A DNA stretch of 64,000 nt from Temnopleurus reevesii. Lineage: Eukaryota > Echinodermata > Echinoidea > Temnopleuroida > Temnopleuridae. Position numbers and translations under genes: made by a program. The notes beneath the pieces were generated by a model that saw nothing but the letters and a program-made list of their open reading frames with translations, had not been told where the DNA came from and did not search any database. Shown here piece by piece: positions 49,101 through 61,933 of this stretch. Numbering within the stretch: the first letter of the stretch is position 1; each line of letters opens with the position of its first letter. The DNA lies in assembly GCA_036244855.1 (NCBI GenBank), contig BQKZ01000040.1, forward strand, positions 196,963 to 260,962, read 5' to 3'.

Positions 49101-52100
49101 TGAAAATAGCAAATAAACTTCCTTTATGTAAACTCCTACATTAAATTTGTACCTATTTCACAAAAGGATAATTAACCCTGAAAAGACTGGGGGGGCACCT
49201 TCTAGGATCGCCTAGATGTTTCACGCAATAAGTCCGCAATGCAAATTTTTAAGACAATTTTCTTTCACTCATCGTATAACTTTTGAGACCAATTTTAGCG
49301 TGCCCGCATTTACGGTCGTCGCGATACGTGCATTGAAAAAAAAATTGTCAAGCCCAAAATTGCCTAAAAACGTAATTTTGGGTACAAAGTCAATGTAATT
49401 TTCCTCATTGATTATGGAAAATTCTAGTCTGGCAGTACAAGAAAACATGGTTCACATGTATGATTTGGTTTTCTGATGAATCATAATTTCATAGATATTG
49501 ATAAAATATGAATTGTGTCCTTATGCATTCACACAAAATGTATTCATATATGGACAAGAGCATTATACCCAGCAGTAGCGGGGCAGACGAGCGCCAAAAA
49601 ATGAAAGAAAGAGGGAACAAGAGGGAATTAGGCAGTATATCACTGACTTTATGTATTTTTTTTTAGAAATATGGTCTCAGATGCAAGGAAATCGCATTTA
49701 AGAATTGTTAATTTTCATTTTTTTCCGAAACAAATCGACACATGTGCAACGCCCTCCCCTTTAAAAAAAATCCTAGATCCGCCCCTGCAAAGAATTTATT
49801 CATGAAAGTCAATCACACCTCTACTATTTGAGAATGACACCAGAGATGCCAATCACCTCAGAACATGCTTAAGGTCAAAATTGAAATGTGAATGATGCAA
49901 CAGATGACCAAACGTGAGAATAAACATGACAATGACCATACTGTGAGCCCTTGTAACCTTCAATTTATATCAAACATACTCATGCATATTTCACGACCAC
50001 AGGCATTTTTGCGAGACTCTTTAATTTCGGTAATTTCTCAGTCTCAAAATGTTGTTTCATTTGCATGCATTTCTCTTTATATCACTAATTTTTAACCTCA
50101 AAATTATATCATTGGTCAAAGTGGGTCTCACTCTCAACTAGTTTCCAACATTAACAGTCCTCCATACTTCAAAACTTAAAGCCTCGGTCACATAGGGCTC
50201 CCGGAAGCAACACGATTCAACATGACTCTTTGTTCTGAAGCAGTTAACTGTGAAAGAGTTGTGTTGAATCATGTTGCTTCTGAGGTCCTATGTGACCGGG
50301 GCTTTAGTCTAATAGTATGATCCTTACCGGCACTCCTATTGAAACAATCTGGACGAAGAGGGAGAGTGGTATGGATGGCAAGACGTCCGTCATGGTAGCC
50401 CAGCTCTTAGCTCTGCCCGCATGCTGTCCCTTACCAGGACCCACATATCGTCTCCAGTCTGATGGATCATCCTCTGTGTCTAGGTAACGTGCGATGTGAG
50501 TCATAGGGATCAACCGGCCAGTGGCGCTCTCACTTGATTCAGCCTGCCCATTCTCATCTGAACTTGAGTTATCGCTAAAAAGCTTTCCATTAGCTTCTGC
50601 AAATGAAAATGTTTAACTTTATGATGGAATGTCAACAAAAGTGATTATTTTTTATTAATAACCTTTTTAGAGATTGTCAATAGCGTCCATAGAGTTCATG
50701 GACTGAATGAATTATCTAAACTCTTACATTATAAAAGTAACATTATCAGCTATTCAGAAAATAATAAAATACAACTAGATGAATCCTCGGCTGCGCGCAG
50801 TAAAAAATTAATCAAAAAAGATCTTTCTGCTTGTTTCATGCATTCAGAAATCAGAAATATTTTTGGTGGTTTTACCAATTTGGGCACTGTGACCTGTGAC
50901 CCCATGAACCGAAAATCTCATCAGTTCTTCCTCACAAGATAATACAAAATTGAGCTAAGTTTTAAAGAAATTGGTTCCATTTTTCTAAGGTTATAGTAAT
51001 AACAAGCTTTTCGCGTGAATTTTTACAAGAAATTTTGGCTTGACCTTTGACCCACTGAACCTAAAATCTAATCAGTTCATCCTATCATGTTTATACATTA
51101 GTAGTAGCAAGCTATCTTGGGTTTGACGGTTTTTTGTCCTCTCACCTTTGACCTTTGACCTTTGACCCACTGAACTTTAAATCTTAGCAGTTGATCCTCG
51201 CATGCTTATAATTAATTGAGCCAAGTTTGGTCAAAATCCATTTAGCAGTTCTAAAATTATCGCAGTAACAAGTTTTGGGCGGACGGACACACGGACGGAC
51301 ACACGAACGGACGCATGGATGGACGGACAAACCAAAAACATAATGCCTTCAGCACCACCTTACGGTGGCGGAGGCATACAAACAATTTTTACACAGATGG
51401 TGATAAAGAAGATATAAAGTTATTTCTCTCAAAATCATGGTTTATGATATCTTTTCCCCAAAAAACACGATATACAGCACACATAAAAAGGAAATATGAA
51501 TGACATCCAAAATATTACAATCCTCTCTCGCTCAATTCGATACTGCAGCAATGGTTAAAGTATACTTCATAGGTAACATACCAATTTTGAAGGTTTTGCC
51601 GATACAGAAATAGAGTGCCAGAGAGATGTGTTTCCATGGAAAATCAAGATAAAAAAATAAAGGCGTAAGCATGAAAATGAAAACTGATAAACAGTCATCA
51701 AAATCTGAATAGAAATCAGATAATCTCTGCTCCAATAGGCTGATTAACTGATACATTAAAATAAATATTTCTTGCCAATGAACATAGCTACTTAGTATTT
51801 CTTAAACTGGTGAGTAATAATCAAACTACAATACTTGGAATCCAGTTTGTATACATAGGTGTTGCAATGTCAGGCAAGCCTTGGGCAAGCTTTCAGGTTG
51901 TGAAAAACGACCGCTGTGTAAAAAATAAAATTTTCATCTATCCTATTCCTTGACATAAGAATTGAATCTGTTTTTATGTCGAGCATCAACCCACCTGGCT
52001 CTGTTTTCACAGTTTGGTTGGACCCTGGTAACTTCTCCAGCGGCTCCATAACGACATCCTGCGTCTGCTTCCCATAGAGGATGTACCAGAGAAACTTATG

Positions 52101-55100
52101 AAGGATCTCTACTCTGAACATCTTGCCGCTGTACCCATACTTCTCCATGATCTGTCTCTTCAAGTGGGAATGCTGCATCTTGGCCTGTAATAAAACACAA
52201 CATTTATATTTCAGTCTTCATATTTTAATATAAACTTCTGCATGCAAACTATTTTTATGTATTCATCAATTCATTCCTTATGATTTTATCAACAACCTTT
52301 CCAACATATCAAGACAGACTAAGTTGACAAAGTATGTAAGTATAAAAACACGAAGCAACAAGAAAAAAAAGAAGAAAATACAAATAAAGTCAAATCTGTC
52401 TACAGAGGCCACCCCAAGGGAAACAGTAAAAGTGGCCACTGTAGACAGGTTGTCACTATACACAGTGGCCACTATAGACAGGTTTGACTGTAATTGAAAC
52501 TTAATTCAGGTCTAAAACACACATAAAATTATACCTTGCTCGTGTAAACAGCATCTTACTCTCGCAACATAACAAATAATTGACTCTGAAGCCAAAGAAG
52601 AAATTGTTTTGGTTCTCCTTTGGGAGCTATTTCTTGGAAGTAGGGTTTTATCGGTCAGAAATGATTTTCATTCTTGCATGTGGGATTTACTTTTCTTTCA
52701 TGTACAAAACAAAAGTTGGAGGGTAACATTTCAAGTACTACTTCATAATATTTTATCTAATATGAAAAGAAGAAAAATGCTTCATGTCTGGAAATGTTCA
52801 CAGAATTGGTTATAGACCCCTTTCCTTTAAAAATCAAATTTTATGTACATTTCTATGTCAAACGCACAATGACAAACTATCTATTCACCCAATATGAAAT
52901 AATTTCATTTCAATAAAAGTAATGTGGATAGCATGAAGTGGCTGTTGCTAGGTTGGTCAAGCTACAATGTTTGTCCAACTTAGCAACGTTAATGTATGCA
53001 AGTGGCATTCTGAATTATTGTACTCTCATTATTTTCTGACAGCGGAAGACATAGTTTGATTTGGATCAAATGTAAATAAATTTGAATACTTTACGAAGGT
53101 GGTCTATTGGAGGACAACATAAAGCAACAATATCTTCATGGCCTAGGACAACATAAAGCAACAATATCTTCATGGCCTAGCAATAACCTTAATAACTATT
53201 TTTGTAAATGAGTAGAATTCTACCCAAGTCAAATAACCTAATCAATTCCTGCATGAATTAATTTCAACGGGATTTATCTACAAAGGGTATATAGAAAGGT
53301 GGTAGACAGGATGTTAATTGCACCTTGGTATTTCTTCCTGTTTGTGCTTAATTAATATTTGATCTCAAACACAACATGCTGACTTTGATATTCATGCATA
53401 TCTTGGTTAAAAATCAGCAAATAATGTATCATGAAAAAACAAGGAGGTTTGATTTAATTTGTAAATTACCTTAGTTTTTTTCCAGGAAGAACACCTCATA
53501 ACTTGTAAATAGCAATAGCATCACCTCAAATTTGATCAACTTTCATATCACACAGATACCATACATGTACTTGAAAGATGGAATGAAATATTCCATTGAT
53601 AAAAAAAACTTACTTTGAGTATATCTGACATGGCCACAATCTTCTTCTTAGGTTTTTCCTGTTGGTCTGTGGAGGTTGTCTGAAATCAAATCAACGGAAA
53701 TGTAAGAGATATAAATATAATGATAATAATAATAGTGGCTTCTTGTATAGCGCGCGTGTCCACCTTTCGGTGCTTATGGCACTTTGATTGAAAGAGAAAA
53801 GTAAATTAATGAAGGTTTTTGCCTGGTTTATAAACTGGCGACTTGACGATAGGCCACATTATACCCGGTCCTCGTGACCTGCGTCATGGCCAGATATGGC
53901 CAAGTGCACACAGGCTGTGGTTACCTAACCGCAACCAGCCCTAAGGACCGGGAAACCCGAAATACCACCAGTCAGTCGAAGATCAGGAACCAAGGAATCA
54001 ACACGGAAACGTTTATCTACTAAAGGACTTATCATCGACTCATAAGTCTGGTGCTGAGACAGCAGGAGGCAACTATTTACCTTATAGGTAAGAATTCCTG
54101 CTAATACTGCGGCACGAAATACAATAGAAGCAAAAGTATCCTGGACACAAAAAGAGGTATTGCAGTAATATGGTGAAACAAACAAGTAAGTTTTAAGTTG
54201 GGATTTGAATGTTTCTGTTGAAGATATCTCAATATAAAGGTACTGGACATCAACAAATTACCGTTACAAGCTATTCTCTTGAACCTTAGTATAGATATAG
54301 ATATACATTGCATTAAAATGGTGTTCAACCATTTTGAATATATGTTTTAATAATTTTTTGTTAATTTCACATTTCATTTTTGCTATTCCTGAATATTTAA
54401 CACAAGCAATATGGATTTCTAAAAATATTATGCCAGCCATAGAAACTATTATTATTAAAGTAAACTTTTTGTTTTAATGCAAAAAGAAAATAGAATTGTT
54501 GACTAACCTGTAGTTTCCGATATACCTCTGGAATCTTGGTCTTTTTAGGAGGAAGAAAGAGTGGTTTGACAATGATCTTGTCAAGAAGAGCTTGAACCAC
54601 AGGACCGTCAGTTGCAACATTGACTTCCGCTACAAGCTTGATCTGGTGATCATGATGATTAAAATTCAAAGTCAGAAAATTTGTCTTGCAATTTCAGAAC
54701 AATAAGTGCATAAGATAAGACTTTAATATTGTCATATTAAAGCGATGGACCAGTTTTGGGAGGAGGGCGCTTCAGATATTTAACTACCGATAGTTTGCGA
54801 GCTGCAGTAAAATTATTACCATAATGCAGTTTTTCAATAGTAAATTAGAGCATGTTCATAGTTTGTTTGAATGAAATCGACCTGCATGTAGAAATGGCTT
54901 AATTATCTCAAAATAAGAAATCATGCTGCGGTCGTTCTCCCTTACACAACATGCTTCACGTACAAAATGAACACGAACCCACAAACCGCAGACAATACCA
55001 CCGATTGCACCGCCCATTTCAGGCCGACGCTCCCCCGTGTAAAAGCACTTTATAGCACACCGTAGGAATAATGGTTGATTGATGTGTTCGACGTAAAGTA

Positions 55101-58100
55101 CACAGAATACGAGCAAAAATGTACTCCTAATATCCTACACAGATATATTTAGGCATGTAAAGCAACTTGTGAATACATCAGCTCGTTTAACATCACTTTC
55201 TGCATCCCGGTCATTACGAATCTATACCTTTAAAAGTACATTGAATATTGACAAGGTGGCTACTCGAGGAAGACAGTCCCGGGTTGTGTTTCATCTCAGC
55301 TGTTCGCAGAGGTATGCAGGACTCTGCACACGACTGGTAGACATTTCTCATGTGCTAACTTAACTGATATGAGTAATGGCATAAGATTGCAGGAAAGGGT
55401 CACCAGTCGTGCATGACTCTACAGCTTTTTGAGACACAATCTCCCACATGCAGTTCATAGGAATGGTCAGGTTTGGTAGTCAATGGGTACAAGGAGTAAA
55501 GTCACCTCAGATAATTTGACAAATAAAGCAGTGTCGCAAATTATTGGTCATCATGGTGCATTTGCATGAGTTTCATATTTTCAATAGGTACACGTAATGC
55601 AAGGGTGCACAGGACAATTTAATTGCGATAAGGAATAAAGCTGAAAACACACAAGTTACATCAATTTAATGCAATAAAGTTATCATAAAAATTCAAATCT
55701 TAGGCATGATGTACTTTGACAATAACAAAGTTATACCTTCATTGCTATTACCAAGAAAATATCTTTTTCTCCCACAAACGACCAAAAATAAGATGACCAG
55801 GCAGTAAATAACTAATTTTGACGTTTTTTAAAATTCTGACGATGATCGATGACATCATGGGAACATTAAATACATGCTCCGTGTGATGGAGGATGACCAA
55901 TCCTGTTTGATACTTTCTTCAACCCATCAATGTAATCCTGTATAAATAATGAGAATGGTTCTAAATGGGGGGGGGGGGGGGTACTTCCATTTAATCTTAT
56001 TCAAATTGGAATTTCAAATAACAGAGATGAATGATGTTTAATAACAGGAAGATGAAAATACATCGTAAAAAATCCAGGTTTTGGTAAGGATTGAATGAAT
56101 TATGTATATTATTAAACAACTAGTAATTGATTTATCTTTCATTTGACCAAGATAAGAACGACCAATAAAAACAAATTCTGAACAGAACAGAGCACTGACT
56201 TTCCAAATAATGTTTATTTTTCATTCTGTCCAATGACTGAATTTTCAACTGAACAGCTTACCTCTTCAGGTTTATGACGTTTCTCACGTTGAATTTCTCT
56301 GGTGAAATAATTCAACTTCCCCTCTTTCTCCAGATTTCCGACCATCCTGTGTATATAATATAAATGGTGTATTAGTCATCTCTAAAAAAATGAAATAGAA
56401 ACTAAAGTGATTCAATTCTAGCTACATGTAAAATTTTGCTTTGAAAAAAAATGTTATAATTATCACTAACTAAAATTAAAATACATTTAATCCTAGCTAC
56501 ATGTAAAATATTGCTTTGAAAATAAATGTTATATTTATTACTAAAAAATTAAAAATAAAAATACATGGAGATGTCATTCAGATGTTTTAAAATTAATTTT
56601 CGTTCAACACATTCATTTCTAACAAGTTATAATTTAAAAAAAAACATTAGCTTTATGGATAACAACTTGATAACTATCTGGATGATCTGGATAATTATCT
56701 ACATCAGAAAAAAATCTGATCTTTGAACATATACCTGAATATTGATTTCCTGCAACATTCAGTTTTGATTCCCATATCTGCTTCTAGTTTTCTGATGTGC
56801 TGTATGAAAGAGAAAAAATTGTCAATCATGGGTATGTGGTAAAGAGCAATAACAAATCAAGATTTAAAGATAGAATAATACTTTTGCGAGCTAAAATCTG
56901 ACATTCCAAGAATTTAATGTTACGATAAAGGGCATAAATGAGCATAATTTATCGCCAATCAAGTAAGCTCAAAGATGGCTATAATAGATATATTTCAAGT
57001 TATTTTGACAATACTTGACTTATCTCAACATGCATTCAAAACGGCCATTGACCACTTGTTGACCAATAGCGCAAGAGTCTCTCTTAATAGTGCGTCTTCC
57101 GGATTTTGTGGCAGGGTATTGAAGTGCATACTGTACGAGGTTGTGTGTGTATGGTAATGCGCTTGGAGTTTTGCGATACGTTGGTGTGAAGATGAATTAT
57201 GAAAGAATAGATTTTTATTTGAATCAAATATTCTAGACTAGATTCAACCAAAATATTTCATAGAGGTCATTATTTTGGCATAACCGAGGTACACAATTTA
57301 AAAGCATAACCATAATGTGTGCAAATGTAGTTTTCTACCTTTAAAGGGAATACAATGAGCGATATGGATTTTGAAATAAATTCATAAAAAGGCAGAGATG
57401 AGAAGCAAATCACCTGAGGACCTGAATATAGAGATAGAGAAAATAATAGGCCTATATTGGACAGAAATAATTGCAAATTAAAATGAGTGCTGATTGGTTG
57501 TTTGAGAATATGAGAGAGAGAGAGAGAGAGAGAGACTGCGAAGGACAGAGAGACAGGGGTTGGGAAGAGAGGGAAAATTTAAAAAATTCTGAATTGGAAG
57601 GGGCTTTAACAACCCGGCTTTAACAACCCGAAACTTTTGGGAATACATATACCTAAATTCTTATATCAAACTCAAAGAAGAATATAATGCAATCTAAAAG
57701 CAAGTGTGTGTTTAATGTATGATTATGCTATCTAAATCAGTAGGGGCCAATTGCTCGAAATGGTCTTAGCTATTTTCTTCTTGCTAAGACGTCTTCACTT
57801 CTTGTGCCACTCTTGTAACATAGACATTAGTGTCAATACGACTATGTTACGAGCTTGGCACAAGAACTTAAGACGACTTAGCATGAAGAGGATAGCTGAG
57901 ACCATTTCGTGCAATTGCCCCCAGGACTTGAATAGAAGCAAATTTGTATAAAAAATAAAAATATTACATACTTGTCTCCAGGTAAAGATGTGAGATCTCT
58001 TAATTTCAATTTTGATAGAACAGCATGGTTGAAATCCAATGAAAAAACAAAATCAAACGCTTGTACAAGACATTAAAAATGCTGAAAATGTCATCCAAAC

Positions 58101-61100
58101 ATTCTTTACCTTGTGTAGACTGTGTATTTCTGTCACACGAATACTGGCAATATGGTCCAATATTTGTTGTCTTCGTTGTAAGTTCTTGAAGCTCTGAGGA
58201 ACCCCTGCAGATACGCCAGTTAAAATGATAAAGTTACTGTTAGTTGACGTCATTATCAAATATCCCCAATACAATGAAAATATGATTTCGTAAGGAAGAA
58301 TTTGTAATTCGATCAAAGGATTAGAAAGAAACAATTTAGATTTTAAGTTGTGCATTGTGGGGAATTATGTAATCAATAATCAATTTCATGACGCTCTTCT
58401 ACGTTCTTGATCAGCTTAATATAGCTTATATCTCACCTCACAGAAAAATGAGAGGAAGTAATAATCTATGAGAGATTCACAAATGTGTAAAAACAACTCT
58501 AAATAACGAATGGCACTGTTTAAAAAATGGATAGAGAATATGAGTGAAAACTAATATTTACTTGAACGTTCGTTATCTTGTGAGGCTCCATCAGTTTTGA
58601 GCGTTGGTTTAGAGACTTGCAGAGATAAATGTCCCATTGAAGCACCAGCCTCTGAAGGTGATTGGAGAGTTACAGGTCCTTCAACTGTAGCAGGAAGAGG
58701 AAATAATAATAATAATAATAAGGTTAATAATAATAATGACAATAGATGCAATTTATATAGCGCACATATCCACTCTACGGAGTGCTCAAGGTGCTTTGCA
58801 CTATTATTACCCTGGCTTTAGCCATGCGTACACCAGCGCACATAGCATTCAAGGAATAGATATTCCTACCAGGTACCCATTCACCTCATTAGGGTTAAGT
58901 GCAGCACAATGTGGATGAATTTCTTGCTGAAGGAAATCAATGCCATGGGTTGGACTGGAACCGCTGCCCTCTGGTAGAAAGGCGAGAGCCATGTTCATTA
59001 CACTACAACGCAATCAATGAATATTTGCTTGGCATGATGGGAAGGACTTAATAGAAATATGAGCCGAAGAAGAGATGATCACATATTACAATATCGTCAT
59101 CTAAAATATGCCATAGATATTGTTCTAAAATCAATGCTTTTTATTGTAAAAACTCTCACATTCTGATTTGATTTATTACACATTAAAATAACACATTAAA
59201 ACATACGAAAATGAGTTTAATAAATCACTTGAGATTTACATGCACAAAATATTCAAAAACTTGGTTCAATTATAAAAATTTCAATTTATATTACTGACCT
59301 TTTATTGGAGTTTGCTCCTCATGTGATTTCTTGTTTCTTTCCTGATACATCTGTACAACTTGTTCTGGTACTGTCCCTTCATCCAGTGCATGCTGGGTAA
59401 AGTATCTGAAGGATAAAATAGATAAATTTCTGAAACTATTTCTTTTTCAATACACAAGATGAAGGGGAATCCATCCCTGTTTTTATTGTACTCTTTTTGA
59501 ATGAATAAAAAAAACTGAGATTTATGAAAAATCTGTGGAAATTTGAGCAAATTCTGAGGATCCATGAAAAGGTGACAATATTTCCTAAATCAAATTTCCA
59601 CTGAAATATTATTAAAAAGACTGAAATCAGAAGATGTGATGAGGTCTGTACTTACTTTTTCACTCTGATCCTTCCCGGTGTAAAGGTGAAATTCTGGATA
59701 AGATTCTCTCTTGTCAATCTCTTCACCAGAACTCTCAAGCGATACCTATCCATCATCAACCCTTGCTTTATTTCCTGCAATTAGTCAATTGATACGGACA
59801 GAGTATGAAATATCAATCACTCAATAACCTCCTTCATAACACATTCAACATTCTTCAAGACAGATGGGAATAATGGATTTTACCATATTGATATTCAAGT
59901 ATATGATCCAGTGGTCCTTTTTTAAGTAGTATAGCCCTAGTCACATTGAAGCCAAGAAGCAACCCGATTCCTTCACAGTTAACTGCCTGGAAACAAATAG
60001 TCGTGTGGAATCGTGTTCAGTTGGGGTCTCTGCGTGGCTAAGGCATAATTCATAAAGCATGGCTCAATACCAGAGCTAGAATTAGACAAACAGATAAAAA
60101 AATCATAATCATTTGGGAAGTGCCCTGCATTATAGAATAGAGATGAGATATCATATCATTGTGTTTTGCAGAAGCCTGCTAGAAGACAATGTATTAACCA
60201 TGGTGGCTACCCTGGGTAAATATTAAACATCATCATTGATGTTTGAATGCCATAAACAAGAAAATGCTAGGTCATACATATCATGCAGTCGGCACACAAT
60301 TTTATTCTGGAGGAAAAAAGAAAAAAACGGTTTCCATTGTTTTAAATGTATCCCTCGATATTTGTATCTATTAAACATTATATAATCAATTGTCACTAAT
60401 TTGTGTATAACTAGTAGCACAATACAATTAAATATAAATTGATAAAAGAGAATCACTAGTTAGACAATCAGATGGATAGCTAATAACAGATATTATAACA
60501 GCAATTATAAAAAAGGATAAGTAAGTAATTGCTCTTTTTTTAAAACTAAGACAATAAATAAAGAAAGATTACATCAGAGATCAATATATCTAATAAGACA
60601 TAAAAACAAACATTCCATTTCATCTCTGCATAATTAACTGTATCAAATGTGAATAATAATCTTACATTTGCAGTGACTCCTTCCCTATCGTTTTGGTCAA
60701 TGAAATCATATAACCGCTGAGTGTCGTTCACACGCAGATTCAGATTCAACCTTGAGAAGTCATAATCTGCAATGACACATGAACAAAACAACAAAGAAAA
60801 ATGTCATGAAGATAAATGGTAGAAATTATAACTTTGGTTCCATGTTATGAGATTATTTTTTGTAATGTTATCAATACATGTAGGCAGGATCTATCTGATC
60901 AATCTGGGCAGTTTTGCAGTCAAACTAACTTTTTGACAAAGAAATGCATGTCCATATATTTAAAAAATCTAAATTGTGACACGAAACAGAGTAAATTTCT
61001 TGAAAACTATAACAATCAATGTGCACAAACTGTTCTGATTATGTGAATGGGAGTCTGGGAACTTGCATTAAAGCATAATTACCATTTCATTGTACATGAG

Positions 61101-61893
61101 AATCACCATTTACCTAGTTCTTGGTACATAACACTCACAAAAATGCACCTGTGACTTTTGAAAAGTGACCTTTTTTCTATCATGTGTGCTCATGCTAGCC
61201 ATATATTACCTGTCAATTTTGTTATTGGAAACTCCCCTGTTCAAAATTTATGCTTGTTTCAAGAAGGGGAATGACTGTTTTATTGTGCTTCAATCCTAAA
61301 AAAAAACCTGGGCTATTTCAAAGGCTAGGAAATTAGCAAAACTAAAAGCACCCCCCCCCCTCCGATAGGGTGTTTTGCACGCTGGTAGAGTGGAATGTAA
61401 ATCTGGAAAATTTACCAAATTTATTAATTATGCTAATTTATGTGTAAATGCAAGTTGATTTCGTTTTTTTCTACAGATCTAATTTTGGCATGCATGTTTC
61501 TCTTGTAATTGGAAATCGTTGGGAGAAGAAAAATTGAAAATTGTTCATTTTGTAACATATTTTACTTTTTAAAAAATGTCTCATGTATTTCTTTGTTTTT
61601 CACTGAAAATTATTGCAGGAAGTATTCAAAGCATACCTATGCTAAATAAATGAATTTCTGCCAAGATAAGTAAAAACATTGTTACTTTTATGATTTATAA
61701 CAGAAAATTCAATTTGCATTCACTTTGTACTAAAAAAATCATGTTTGGAAACAATTTGGGGGTTGACAAAATTTTTGTAAATGCGCCTGCACTAAATTTG
61801 GTCTAAAATGTTGCACAATCAGTGAACAAAAATAGTCTTAAAAAGTTGTGATAAAAAAATTTGCATTGCAGACTAATCGTGCGAAACGCCTGG

Positions 61894-61933
<40 letters not shown>

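Noticed and set aside
54856..55116. 86-aa minus-strand frame in a GTF3C1 intron
   Set aside because: No splice context, no recognisable domain, and flanking sequence resembles a repeat shared with 44437.
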